The notes beneath the pieces were generated by a model. The model was not told the origin of the DNA and searched no databases. It saw only the letters and a list, made by a program, of their open reading frames with translations. Below are positions 26,067 to 37,233 of a stretch of DNA of 64,000 nt, piece by piece (position 1 is the first letter of the stretch; the number at the start of each line of letters is the position of its first letter). Made by a program: the position numbers and the translations under genes. Origin of the DNA: Rhodanobacter sp. Root480 (GTDB lineage: Bacteria > Pseudomonadota > Gammaproteobacteria > Xanthomonadales > Rhodanobacteraceae); assembly GCF_001426645.1 (NCBI RefSeq), contig NZ_LMEX01000002.1, forward strand, positions 124,001 to 188,000, in the 5' to 3' direction.

Positions 26067-27371
26067 TCAGCCAGGAAGCTGCGCGATCAGCAGCGACGAC
26101 AAGTGCTCGCGCAATACCGCGTTCGGCAGATCGTCGAGCACGGTCCGACAGAACGCCGCCGTCAGCAACGCCCGCGCCTCGGCCAGTGGAATGCCGCGCG
26201 AACGCAGGTAAAACAGCGAGCGTTCGTCGAGCTGGCCCACCGTGGCGCCGTGTGCCGCTTTCACCTCGTCGGCGTAGATCTCGAGCTCGGGCTTGGTGTC
26301 GATCTCGGCGCTGCCGGACAGCAGCAGATTCTTGTTGCTGAGACTGGCATCGCTGCCATCGGCACCGGGCGCCACCACGATCGCGCCGCGGAATACACCA
26401 CGGGCGCGATCGCTGGCCACGCCGCGCCAGGTCGAGTTGGAGGCGGTGTTCAGCGCCTGGTGACGGATCGCCAGCTGCGTGTCCACATGCTGGCGGCCAT
26501 GCGGCATGAACACGCCGCGGGTTTCCAGTTGCGCACCATCGCCGATCAGTTCGGCACGCAGGTCGTGCCGCACCAGCGCGCCGCCCAGTTCCGCCAGATG
26601 CAGCGTGGCGTGGGCACGTGCGTGCAGACGCAAGCCGGTGCGGCGGATCAGGCTGGTGCCGCTGGCGGCCTGCTGCAGCACGGTGTGGTGCAGGTGCGCG
26701 CCTTCGCGCAATTCGATGTCGCCGACCACGGTGGAAAGATGTGCCTGCTCGCCGCTGGCCAGATGATGCTCGACCAGCGTCAGCGCGGCACCCTCGCCCA
26801 GTTCGATCACGTTGCGCAGATGCCAGGCCAAGTCGCCCTCGGCAGGCGCGCCCAGGAAGACAAGATGCAGCGGCGCGTCGATCCTCACGCCATCGGCCAC
26901 GCGCAACACGGCGCCGTCGCGGGCGTGCGCCGCGTTGATCTGGGTGAACGCCTCATCGGCTTCGTAATGCCGGCGCGACAGCACGAAACGCAAGGGGTCC
27001 GGATCGGCATGCAACGCCTGCGACAGCGGCTGCAGCGTGAGGCCGGCCGGCAAGGCGTCCAGTGCGGACAAGTCGGCACGGAACGCGCCATTGACGAACA
27101 CCAGCCGCGCACCATCGACACCGGGCAATGCCAGCGCCGACGGGTCGACCGCCCGCGTCAGTGCGGCCGCGTCGCCATCGACGAACGGCCGCCGCGCCAG
27201 GCCGCGCAGCGCGGTGTACTTCCACGCTTCCACCCGCGCCAGCGGCAGGCCGCCGGCGACGAAGACCTCGCGGTTGTCGCGCCGCATCGCATCCAGCCAG
27301 GCGATGCCGCTGACGGGCAGCGGTGCATCGACCAGTGAGGCGACCAGCGGCAGCAGTGCCGGTTCGCTCAT
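26067..27371 (-). CDS. sufD: Fe-S cluster assembly protein SufD
   Basis: A scaffold subunit of the SufBC2D complex. The 434-residue protein has the SufD N-terminal segment with VEAWKYTALRGLARRPF (typical E-x-W-K-Y-T), and a right-handed beta-helix core, ending with EIYADEVKAAHGATVGQLDE, LFYLRSRGIPLAEARALLTA, the shared SufB/SufD C-terminal signature with the His of KAAHGAT. The stop of sufD lies after the repeat cluster, and its start overlaps the sufC stop as ATGA. Confidence 0.95.
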   Translation of the reverse strand: MSEPALLPLVASLVDAPLPVSGIAWLDAMRRDNREVFVAGGLPLARVEAWKYTALRGLARRPFVDGDAAALTRAVDPSALALPGVDGARLVFVNGAFRADLSALDALPAGLTLQPLSQALHADPDPLRFVLSRRHYEADEAFTQINAAHARDGAVLRVADGVRIDAPLHLVFLGAPAEGDLAWHLRNVIELGEGAALTLVEHHLASGEQAHLSTVVGDIELREGAHLHHTVLQQAASGTSLIRRTGLRLHARAHATLHLAELGGALVRHDLRAELIGDGAQLETRGVFMPHGRQHVDTQLAIRHQALNTASNSTWRGVASDRARGVFRGAIVVAPGADGSDASLSNKNLLLSGSAEIDTKPELEIYADEVKAAHGATVGQLDERSLFYLRSRGIPLAEARALLTAAFCRTVLDDLPNAVLREHLSSLLIAQLPG

Positions 27372-28132
27372 GCCGATGCCCTCGCCGGCTGGCGTTCGGC
27401 GAGGCCGGCGTAGCCGTGGGCCTCAAGCTTCAGCGCCAGCGACTTGTCGCCGGTTTCCACGATGCGCCCGCCGGCCAGCACGTGCACCACGTCGGGCACC
27501 ACGTAGTCGAGCAGGCGTTGGTAGTGGGTGATCATCAGGAACGCGCGATCGGGCGAACGCAGCGCGTTGACGCCGTCGGCCACGTGCTTCAGCGCGTCGA
27601 TGTCCAGCCCCGAGTCGGTCTCGTCGAGGATCGCCAGTTGCGGCTCGAGCACCGCCATCTGGAAGATCTCGTTGCGCTTCTTTTCGCCGCCGGAAAAACC
27701 TTCATTGACGGCGCGGTGCAGCAGCTCGTCGGAGATCTGCATCACCTTCAGCTTCTCACGCACCAGCTTCAGGAACTGCATCGAATCGAGCTCCTTCTCG
27801 CCGCGCGACTTGCGCTGCGCGTTGAGCGCCGCGCGCAGGAAATAGGTGTTGTTGACGCCGGGGATTTCCACCGGGTACTGGAACGCCAGGAACACGCCGG
27901 CGGCGGCGCGCTCCTCCGGCGCCAGCGCCAGCAGGTCGACGCCGTTGTAGATCACGGTGCCCGCGGTGACTTCGTAGCCGTCGCGACCGGAGAGCACGTT
28001 GCCCAGCGTGGATTTGCCCGCGCCATTCGGCCCCATGATGGCGTGCACCTCACCCGCATTCACGGTGAGGCTGAGCCCCTTGAGGATTTCCTTGCCCTCG
28101 ACACGGGCGTGCAGGTTTTCGATTTTAAGCAT
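27368..28132 (-). CDS. sufC: Fe-S cluster assembly ATPase SufC
   Basis: The ABC-type ATPase that drives conformational change in SufBC2D. The 254-residue protein has Walker A GPNGAGKST, the SufC-specific signature motif FSGGEKKRNEIFQMA, Walker B LAILDETDSGLDIDAL and the switch His in LMITHYQRLLDYVVPD. The TDSGLD form, with Asp/Glu after Walker B, is characteristic of SufC. The ATG overlaps nothing upstream; a repeat region separates it from sufB. Confidence 0.97.
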   Translation of the reverse strand: MLKIENLHARVEGKEILKGLSLTVNAGEVHAIMGPNGAGKSTLGNVLSGRDGYEVTAGTVIYNGVDLLALAPEERAAAGVFLAFQYPVEIPGVNNTYFLRAALNAQRKSRGEKELDSMQFLKLVREKLKVMQISDELLHRAVNEGFSGGEKKRNEIFQMAVLEPQLAILDETDSGLDIDALKHVADGVNALRSPDRAFLMITHYQRLLDYVVPDVVHVLAGGRIVETGDKSLALKLEAHGYAGLAERQPARASA

Positions 28133-28139
28133 TTCAGTA

Positions 28140-28236
28140 TCCGGGAATGGGGAATCGGGAATGGGGAATCGTCAGAAGCGAAATCGGGCCGCATCGAAGC
28201 TCTTGCGATTCCCGATTCCCCATTCCCGACTCCCGT
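28140..28236. repeat. GGGAATC/GATTCCC tandem and inverted repeat between sufB and sufC
   Basis: Tandem units GGGAATGGGGAATCGGGAA (from 28142) face the reverse copy GATTCCCGATTCCCCATTCC (from 28209), with about 35 bp between. The transcript can form a long hairpin. The same unit occurs at 30768-30794 (inside the amtB start) and 46560-46662. It is a dispersed element inside an otherwise tight operon. Confidence 0.75.
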
Positions 28237-28241
28237 TTCAA

Positions 28242-29716
<1,475 letters not shown>

Positions 29717-29720
<4 letters not shown>

Positions 29721-30193
29721 TCCGTGGTGGCCGCGCCGGCGGGGATGGGCGCGCTCTCGATCATTTGCATGGCGATGCGGCGTTTCTTCGGCGGCGGTTT
29801 CATCATGTCGGCCAGGCTTACCGCGCGCAGTGCGTCGTCCAGCACGTGGTTGATCTGTTGCCAGCTGCCGCGCACGCCGCATTGCGCCTCGCGGTCGCAC
29901 TGGCCTTCGGCGATGCTGCATTCGGTCATGCCCAGCGGGCCTTCCAGCGCCTCGACGATTTCGGCCAGCGAAATCTCGGTGGCGGGCCGGGCCAGCCGGT
30001 AACCGCCGTTGGCGCCGCGAAAGGATTCCACCAGCGTGGCGTGCCCCAGCGCCTTCAGCAATTTGCTCACCGTCGGCAGCTCCAGCCGGGTTTCTTCGGC
30101 GATCTGCACGGCGCTGTGCACGTGGTCCGGGTGGGTGGCGATGAAGGCCATTACCACGGTGGCGTAATCGGTCAATCGGCTGACGCGGAGCAT
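29717..30193 (-). CDS. sufR: Rrf2-family SUF system regulator (IscR/SufR-like)
   Basis: A 158-residue transcription regulator that senses Fe-S status. The N-terminal winged helix [20 protein letters not shown] is followed by the wing [20 protein letters not shown] and a cluster-binding region [17 protein letters not shown] with three Cys, as in IscR. It is the first gene of sufR-sufB-sufC-sufD-sufS and overlaps sufB by 4 bp. By analogy it represses its own operon when loaded with a cluster; a dyad over the -10 (30218-30228) is a possible operator. The C-terminal tail is basic. Confidence 0.93.
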
Positions 30194-30217
30194 GGAAACC
30201 GGCCGGATTCAATCGGG

Positions 30218-30252
30218 ACCAAAATGGTACTGATTAGCGCCGTCGCGGTCAA
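30218..30252 (-). promoter_or_regulatory. suf operon promoter with an ACC-ATTTT-GGT dyad over the -10
   Basis: On the minus strand TTGACC (30247-30252) and TACCAT (30224-30229) are spaced by exactly 17 bp, so a sigma70 promoter 31 bp before sufR is plausible. The dyad ACCATTTTGGT (30218-30228) overlaps the -10 and would suit a repressor site for SufR. It does not match the known E. coli IscR type 1 or 2 motifs well. Confidence 0.5.
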
Positions 30253-30373
30253 TGCCGCTGCAGCGCACCATCGGGGGGAAAGCATGGATCGCAATGCCCG
30301 ATCACCGTGCAAATTTTCGCGCGGGTGAGCCGCAAGTCATTGAAAAACATGTTGCCGGCCGGGTACGACGAGG

Positions 30374-30389
30374 TGGCACGCATCGTGCT
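30374..30389 (+). promoter_or_regulatory. Sigma54 (-24/-12) promoter of glnK-amtB
   Basis: TGGCACGCATCGTGCT matches the consensus TGGCAC-N5-TTGCW except for one base, with GG and GC separated by exactly 10 bp. It lies 33 bp before the glnK start. Sigma54 with NtrC control of glnK-amtB is the rule in proteobacteria. I did not find a clear NtrC site upstream. Confidence 0.75.
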
Positions 30390-30391
30390 GA

Positions 30392-32114
<1,723 letters not shown>

Positions 32115-32132
32115 GCAACGGTCATGGAGATG

Positions 32133-32174
32133 GGTAGCGGACGGTCGACGGATCGACAAGAATCGTCCGCTGCC
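32133..32174 (+). terminator. Hairpin after amtB, possible terminator or attenuator
   Basis: AGCGGACG (32136-32143) and CGTCCGCT (32164-32171) form a perfect 8-bp stem, extended by flanking G/C pairs. The loop contains a smaller GTCG/CGAC stem. It is followed by a pyrimidine-rich CCTCTTCTCC rather than a clean T-run, so termination may be partial. It separates the nitrogen genes from amgK-murU. Confidence 0.45.
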
Positions 32175-32225
32175 CTCTTCTCCGGAGTAACCCTTGCGCA
32201 CCCACCTTCAATCCGATCTCGCGCG

Positions 32226-33272
32226 ATGAGCTCCGGCCTTCCGGACCGCGCCGCCAGCCGCCTAGCCTGGACCCGCGACGTACTCGCCGACCCCGGGCTG
32301 ACGCTGGAGCCCGCCTCCGCCGACGCCAGCTTCCGCAGCTATTGGCGGACCCGCCATGCGGGGCAGAGCTGGATCGTGATGGATTCGCCGCCGGCGCTGG
32401 AAGACCCCGCGCCGTGGCTGGCCATCGGCACCCGCCTGGCCGCTGCCGGCCTGCATGTGCCGACGGTACGCGCGCAGGATCTGCAGCAGGGTTTCCTGCT
32501 GATCGAGGACCTGGGCTCACAGCTGTACCTGCCTGCGTTGAACGACGCCACTGTGGACGCCCTGTACGGCGACGCGTTGCGCGCGCTGCTGCACATGCAG
32601 CGCGACGTGGATACCGCGGGCATGCAGCGCTACACCCGCGACTTCCTGCTGCGCGAGCTGGAAATCATGCCCGAATGGTTTCTGCGCCGGCACCTGGGCC
32701 ACACCCCGACCTGTGCGGAATGGGACGTGCTGGAAGCGGGCTTCACCACGCTGCTGCACAACGCGCTGGCGCAGCCGCAAGGCTTCGTGCATCGCGATTA
32801 CCACAGCCGCAACCTGCTGATCGTGCCGCACGACCAGCCGCAGAACATCGCCACGCGATTGCCCAACCCCGGCATCATCGATTACCAGGGCGCGCTGATC
32901 GGCCCGATCACCTACGACCTCGCCTCGCTGCTGCGCGACTGCTATATCGCGTGGGATCGCCAGCGGGTGGAAGCGTGGGCGGACGGCTATCGTCTGCACC
33001 TGCAAACCGCCCAGTTGATCGACGGCTCGGTGGACCGCGGCCAGTTCCTGCGCTGGTTCGACCTGACCGGCCTGCAGCGCCACATCAAGGTGCTCGGCAT
33101 CTTCTGCCGCCTCTGCTATCGCGACAACAAACCCGGCTACCTCGATGACCTGCCGCGCGTATACGACTACGTCATCGACGTCGCCGCGCGTTACCCCGAG
33201 CTGGCCGACTTCGCAGCGCTGCTGCAGCGCTGCGTGGGAACGCGCGACCTGCGCCAGGTGACGACCGCATGA
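32226..33272 (+). CDS. amgK: N-acetylmuramate/N-acetylglucosamine kinase (AmgK), phosphotransferase family
   Basis: Phosphorylates MurNAc at C1 in the cell-wall recycling route that bypasses de novo UDP-MurNAc synthesis, giving fosfomycin tolerance in Pseudomonas. The 348-residue protein has an aminoglycoside-phosphotransferase fold: SADASFRSYWRT near the N-terminus, LLIEDLGSQLY, the catalytic HRDYHSRNLL (Brenner motif) and GIIDYQGALIGPITYDLASL with the metal Asp. The ATG at 32226 is preferred to 32124, since the upstream part looks non-coding. The overlap with murU as ATGA strongly supports the AmgK identity. Confidence 0.9.
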   Translation: MSSGLPDRAASRLAWTRDVLADPGLTLEPASADASFRSYWRTRHAGQSWIVMDSPPALEDPAPWLAIGTRLAAAGLHVPTVRAQDLQQGFLLIEDLGSQLYLPALNDATVDALYGDALRALLHMQRDVDTAGMQRYTRDFLLRELEIMPEWFLRRHLGHTPTCAEWDVLEAGFTTLLHNALAQPQGFVHRDYHSRNLLIVPHDQPQNIATRLPNPGIIDYQGALIGPITYDLASLLRDCYIAWDRQRVEAWADGYRLHLQTAQLIDGSVDRGQFLRWFDLTGLQRHIKVLGIFCRLCYRDNKPGYLDDLPRVYDYVIDVAARYPELADFAALLQRCVGTRDLRQVTTA

Positions 33273-33973
33273 GGCATGCACTGATCTTTGCCGCCGGCCG
33301 CGGTGAACGCATGCGGCCGTTGACCGACACCACGCCCAAGCCGTTGCTGCCGGTGGGCGGCAAACCGCTGATCGTCTGGCACCTGGAAAAGCTGGCCGCC
33401 GCCGGCGTGAACTACGTGGTGATCAACACCTCGCACCTGGCCGAACAATTCCCCGACGCGCTGGGCGACGGTTCGCGCTGGGGCCTGCGCATCCGCTATG
33501 CCTACGAAGGCGCGGAGCCGCTGGAAACCGGCGGCGGCATGCTCAATGCGCTGTCGCTGCTTGGCGATGCACCCTTCATCGCCATCAGTGGCGACATCTG
33601 GACCGACGCCGACTTCACTACCTTGCCGCTTGAACCGACCGGCCTCGCCCACCTGTTGCTGGTCGACAACCCGCCCCATCATCCCGACGGCGATTTCGCG
33701 CTGGATGCGCATGGGTTGGTGCACGACACAGGCACGGCGCGGCTGACCTTCAGCGGCATCGGCGTCTACCGCCCGCAGCTGTTGAACAACTGGCGTGATG
33801 TGGTGGAGGCGACGGATACCCAACCAACTCGCTTCAAGCTGGCCCCGCTGTTGCGCGCAGCGATGGCCGATGCTGCGGTCAGCGGTACGCATTTTCGGGG
33901 TACCTGGACTGACGTGGGCACGCCGCAGCGACTGCAGGAATTGGGGCAGACCTTGGACTCCAGGCAAACCTAA
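33269..33973 (+). CDS. murU: N-acetylmuramate alpha-1-phosphate uridylyltransferase (MurU)
   Basis: Joins UTP and MurNAc-1-P to UDP-MurNAc. The 234-residue protein begins with the nucleotidyltransferase signature LIFAAGRGERMRPLTDTTPK, then PLLPVGGKPLIVWHLEKLAA, LETGGGMLNAL and FIAISGDIWTDADF with the metal-binding Asp, and ends GTWTDVGTPQRLQEL. It is directly coupled to amgK, matching the known amgK-murU pair. The following 385 bp contain only repeats and a terminator for slyD. Confidence 0.93.
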   Translation: MRHALIFAAGRGERMRPLTDTTPKPLLPVGGKPLIVWHLEKLAAAGVNYVVINTSHLAEQFPDALGDGSRWGLRIRYAYEGAEPLETGGGMLNALSLLGDAPFIAISGDIWTDADFTTLPLEPTGLAHLLLVDNPPHHPDGDFALDAHGLVHDTGTARLTFSGIGVYRPQLLNNWRDVVEATDTQPTRFKLAPLLRAAMADAAVSGTHFRGTWTDVGTPQRLQELGQTLDSRQT

Positions 33974-33982
33974 CTCGCCGCG

Positions 33983-34271
33983 TAGGAGCGCACCCTGTGC
34001 GCGATGCTTTTGATGTTGCTTTGCGCATTTGTGGGAGCGACTTCAGTCGCGATGCTTTTTGATTTGGTGTGGTTTAGAGCAAAGAGCTTTCGATCGCCTG
34101 CGGCGCTCGAGTCACTTTCTCTTTGCGTGCTCAAAGAGAAAGTAACTCGGCTGCCGTAGGCAGACGAAAGCTCTTCCTCGGAGCCACATCCAAGAGCAAA
34201 GGCGTCGCGACTGAAGTCGCTCCTACAGAAAGCCAAAGAACAAGAGCATCGCGGCCAAAGCCGCTTCCACA
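33983..34271. repeat. Array of REP-like GTAGGAGCGACTTCAGTCGCGAT elements
   Basis: Four members lie in the gap after murU: a variant, GTAGGAGCGCACCCTGTGCG (33983 on), GTGGGAGCGACTTCAGTCGC (34031 on), an inverted copy, GCGACTGAAGTCGCTCCTAC (34207 on), and a variant, ATCGCGGCCAAAGCCGCTTC (34249 on). Each is a small palindrome with a conserved head GTAGGAGC and tail GATGCTTTT. No RAYT-type transposase is in the window. The gap has no other gene. Confidence 0.75.
34082..34175. repeat. Long imperfect inverted repeat (about 94 nt)
   Basis: Outer arms AAGAGCTTTCG (34082-34092) and CGAAAGCTCTT (34165-34175) are perfect. Inner arms GAGTCACTTTCTCTTTG (34109-34125) and CAAAGAGAAAGTAACTC (34132-34148) differ at one pair, with the loop CGTGCT. 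The segments between also pair in part. It is nested within the REP array. Confidence 0.7.
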
Positions 34272-34305
34272 AGGACCGACGGACCGCCGCCCGTTCGGCA
34301 ACCGC

Positions 34306-34333
34306 AAAACAAAAACGGCACCGCGAGGTGCCG
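34306..34333 (-). terminator. Rho-independent terminator of slyD
   Basis: On the minus strand the stem CGGCACC-TCGC-GGTGCCG (34316-34333) is followed by TTTTTGTTTT (34306-34315), 26 bp after the slyD stop. It is a textbook intrinsic terminator. A weaker T-rich tract on the other side could let it end transcripts from murU as well. Confidence 0.85.
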
Positions 34334-34358
34334 TTCTTGTTTCATCAGAAGCGCAGGC

Positions 34359-34844
34359 TCAGTGTGCCGCAGCATCCGGCGCATGAGCGTGGCCGTGCTT
34401 CAGCTCATCCTCGGTCGGCTCGCGCACTTCGCTGATGCTCACGTCGAAATGCAGCGTCTGGCCGGCCATCGGGTGGTTCATGTCCACATCGATGGTGCTC
34501 ATGCCCACCTTGTGCACGGTGACCGCGCGCTGGCCGCCTTCTTTCATCCGCAGCACGGTGACGTCGCCGGGCTTGAGGCGGTTGGCCTGCGGCACGTACT
34601 TCTTCGACAGGCGCTGGACCTGGCCTTCCTGGCGCACACCGTAGCCTTCCTCCGGTGACACGTCGACCGCCAGCGTCTCGCCGGCTTCGTGGCCTTCCAG
34701 TGCTGTTTCCAGCCCCGGAATCAGCTGGCCGTGGCCCAGCAAAATCCACAGCTGCTGATCGCGATCGCGCGAGCTTTCCACCGCTTCGCCGTTCACCGTG
34801 AGGGTGTAGTGGAACGCGATGACCTTGTCCTTGCCAGCCTTCAT
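34359..34844 (-). CDS. slyD: FKBP-type peptidyl-prolyl isomerase, SlyD-like
   Basis: A cytosolic folding helper of 161 residues. It shows the SlyD layout: a split FKBP domain (VIAFHYTLTVNGEAVESSRD; LLGHGQLIPGLETALEGHEA), an insert-in-flap chaperone domain (PEEGYGVRQEGQVQRLSKKY to HKVGMSTIDVDMNHPMAG), and the second FKBP half (LHFDVSISEVREPTEDELKH). The tail HGHAHAPDAAAH is short and His-rich, a weak version of the metal-binding tail of E. coli SlyD. The start at 34844 follows AGACAGGCA; an upstream in-frame start adds 8 residues. Confidence 0.93.
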   Translation of the reverse strand: MKAGKDKVIAFHYTLTVNGEAVESSRDRDQQLWILLGHGQLIPGLETALEGHEAGETLAVDVSPEEGYGVRQEGQVQRLSKKYVPQANRLKPGDVTVLRMKEGGQRAVTVHKVGMSTIDVDMNHPMAGQTLHFDVSISEVREPTEDELKHGHAHAPDAAAH

Positions 34845-35030
34845 TGCCTGTCTCGTCGATGGGAACAAACGACGGATTCTAGCTTACCCTTGGCTCGCCG
34901 GGACCCTGCGGGGGCACCTCGCCGCCGCCGGCCATCATCCGCCCGTCACGCCGCAGCCGGACATTGCAATGCGCAGTGCCTGCCGTAACTGGTAAATGGC
35001 GGCGCTTCCCCCACTGCAATGGAGACAGGC

Positions 35031-35711
35031 ATGGCGCTCGATCGCGCACAGCGAAACGACATCGCCCACCATTACGCCCACCGCGGCCACCAATGGTATG
35101 CGCGCTGGAAACTCGCCTGCGATCCGGCCTACGGCGCCGTGGACCCTCTGTTGCGCGGCTCGTCGCTGCCGCTGCTCGACATCGGTTGCGGCATCGGCCT
35201 GCTGGGCCAGTACCTGCACGCTGCGGGGATACGGGCGCCTTACATCGGCGTCGACCACGACCCGCGCAAGATCACCGCGGCACGCGAAGCCGCTGCGGCT
35301 GCAGGGCTTGGCGATCAGATGGACCTGCGCTGCGCCGATGCCGCCACGCTGCCACCGGTGCATGGCCACGTGGCGCTGCTGGACGTGCTGCACTACCTGG
35401 GCGCCGCGCAGCAGCAGGCGTTGTTGCAGGTGGCCATCGCGCATCTGGCACCGGCGGGCACGCTGGTGATCCGCAATGTCCTGCGCGAACCCAACTGGCG
35501 TTTCCACGCCACCCGGGTGGAGGAATTCTTCCTGCGGGTGTCGGGCTGGATTCCCGGTGGCGCGCAGCACTACCCGGATGCGCAGGAACTGTGCGCGCCG
35601 CTGCGCCAGGCCGGCCTCGACGTGCAGGTGGGTTCCCTGCGCGGTCGCACGCCGTACAACAGCTATCTGCTGGTGGCCCGATTTCACGATACGGAACAAA
35701 AACGCGCGTGA
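35031..35711 (+). CDS. Class I SAM-dependent methyltransferase
   Basis: A 226-residue Rossmann-fold methyltransferase with motif I LLDIGCGIGLLGQYL, the acidic residue after strand 2 in YIGVDHDPRKITAAREAAAA, LRCADAATLP (motif II), and VALLDVLHYLGAAQQQALLQ. The C-terminal part includes WRFHATRVEEFFLRVSGWIP. The substrate is unknown; similar proteins occur near lipid or polyketide genes, but none is here. The ATG at 35031 is preceded by GGAGACAGGC. Confidence 0.88.
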   Translation: MALDRAQRNDIAHHYAHRGHQWYARWKLACDPAYGAVDPLLRGSSLPLLDIGCGIGLLGQYLHAAGIRAPYIGVDHDPRKITAAREAAAAAGLGDQMDLRCADAATLPPVHGHVALLDVLHYLGAAQQQALLQVAIAHLAPAGTLVIRNVLREPNWRFHATRVEEFFLRVSGWIPGGAQHYPDAQELCAPLRQAGLDVQVGSLRGRTPYNSYLLVARFHDTEQKRA

Positions 35712-35800
35712 GCGGCCCCAACCCGTTATACTCGGCGGCGCAGTCCCCCTGATTGCTGCGGCATTGCCGCCCTTTCCCCCTTAGTCTGCAACACGGTATG

Positions 35801-35826
35801 AACACTCCGGGTTGCTCAGGAGTGTT
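35801..35826 (+). promoter_or_regulatory. Hairpin sequestering the rhlE Shine-Dalgarno
   Basis: AACACTCC (35801-35808) pairs perfectly with GGAGTGTT (35819-35826), leaving a 10-nt loop GGGTTGCTCA. The Shine-Dalgarno AGGAG (35818-35822) lies in the 3' arm and the ATG begins 3 nt after the stem. Translation should therefore need opening of the helix, by heat, by a protein such as the helicase itself, or by a small RNA. Confidence 0.7.
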
Positions 35827-35828
35827 AC

Positions 35829-37145
35829 ATGTCTTTTGATTCGCTGGGCCTTGCGCCCGCGTTGTTGCGTGCGCTTGCCGAATACGGCTACACGCAGGCT
35901 ACCCCGATCCAGGCCGCCGCCATTCCGGCCGCGCTGGAAGGCCACGATCTGCTCGCCGCCGCCCAGACCGGCACCGGCAAGACCGCCGCGTTCGCGCTGC
36001 CGTTGCTGCAGAAGCTTTCCACCAGCGGTCAGACCATGACGCGCCGCCCGCGCGCGCTGATCCTCACCCCCACCCGCGAGCTGGCCGCGCAGATCCACGA
36101 CAACATGCGCAGCTACGGCAAGCACATCCAGGTCAGCGCCACCACCATCTTCGGCGGCGTCAGCATGGGCCCGCAGATCAACGCGCTGCGTCGTGGCGTG
36201 GACGTCGTCATTGCCACCCCCGGTCGATTGATGGACCACATGCAGCAGCGCACGCTGGACCTGTCCGCGGTGGAAACGCTGGTGCTGGATGAAGCCGACC
36301 GCATGCTGGACATGGGCTTCCTGCCGGCCCTGAAGCGCATCCTGCAGTCGGTGCCGAAGCGCCGCCAGACGCTGCTGTTCTCGGCCACCTTCGCGCCGGC
36401 GATCAAGACGCTGGCGATGGAGTTCATGCACAACCCGAAGGAGATCTCGGTCTCCGCGCCGAACACCGTCACCACCCTGGTCAGCCACCAGGTGCATCCG
36501 GTCGACGCCGCGCGCAAGCGCGACCTGCTGCTGCACGTGCTGTCGCAGGACAGCCGCCGCCAGACCCTGGTGTTCAGCCGCACCAAGCATGGCGCCGACA
36601 AGCTGGTGACGTACCTCAACGCCTCGGGCCTGCGCAGCGCCGCGATCCACGGCAACAAGAGCCAGAACGCCCGCACCCGCGCACTCAGCGATTTCAAGAG
36701 CGGCCGCGTCACCGTGCTGGTGGCCACCGACATCGCCGCCCGCGGCATCGACATCGAGCAGTTGCCGATCGTGATCAACTTCGACCTGCCCTCGGTGGCC
36801 GAGGATTACGTGCACCGCATCGGCCGCACCGGCCGCGCCGGCATGGAAGGCCTGGCGCTGTCGCTGGTCAGCCATGACGAGAGCGGCCTGCTGTACGACA
36901 TCCGCAAGCTGCTGAAGCAGGAGATCGCGATCACCGCGGTGACCGGTTTCGAGCCGTCCGCGCCGCTGCGCATCGATGCCGGCGCGCCGCGTCCGAAGCA
37001 GGGTGGCGGCGGTCAGCGCCAGCCGCGCCAGGGCAAACCCTCCGGCTCGGCCCGCCCGAACGGCTACGCCGCGCAAGGCCGTGGCGAGCATGCCGCCGGC
37101 AACCAGCGTCGTCGCTCCAGCCATCGGCCTGCTGCCAAGGCTTGA
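35829..37145 (+). CDS. rhlE: DEAD-box RNA helicase RhlE
   Basis: An ATP-dependent RNA helicase that remodels ribosome intermediates and structured RNA. The 438-residue protein has the Q motif [14 protein letters not shown], motif I AQTGTGKT, motif II DEAD ([16 protein letters not shown]), motif III SAT ([10 protein letters not shown]), and motifs V-VI ([25 protein letters not shown]). The basic, Gly/Gln/Arg-rich tail ([18 protein letters not shown]) is typical of RhlE. The 5' untranslated region forms a hairpin over the ribosome site (35801-35826). Confidence 0.95.
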   Translation: MSFDSLGLAPALLRALAEYGYTQATPIQAAAIPAALEGHDLLAAAQTGTGKTAAFALPLLQKLSTSGQTMTRRPRALILTPTRELAAQIHDNMRSYGKHIQVSATTIFGGVSMGPQINALRRGVDVVIATPGRLMDHMQQRTLDLSAVETLVLDEADRMLDMGFLPALKRILQSVPKRRQTLLFSATFAPAIKTLAMEFMHNPKEISVSAPNTVTTLVSHQVHPVDAARKRDLLLHVLSQDSRRQTLVFSRTKHGADKLVTYLNASGLRSAAIHGNKSQNARTRALSDFKSGRVTVLVATDIAARGIDIEQLPIVINFDLPSVAEDYVHRIGRTGRAGMEGLALSLVSHDESGLLYDIRKLLKQEIAITAVTGFEPSAPLRIDAGAPRPKQGGGGQRQPRQGKPSGSARPNGYAAQGRGEHAAGNQRRRSSHRPAAKA

Positions 37146-37154
37146 CCGTAATTT

Positions 37155-37225
37155 GTAGGAGCGGCTTCAGCCGCGACCGCCCTTCCATCGAACCGGAGAG
37201 CGTCGCGGCTGAAGCCGCTCCTACA
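37155..37225. repeat. Inverted pair of REP-like elements between rhlE and fghA
   Basis: GTAGGAGCGGCTTCAGCCGC (37155 on) and its mirror GCGGCTGAAGCCGCTCCTAC (37206 on) enclose about 25 bp. The pair lies between convergent genes and can fold as one large cruciform, probably the transcription end for both. Confidence 0.85.
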
Positions 37226-37233
37226 TTGGTTGG

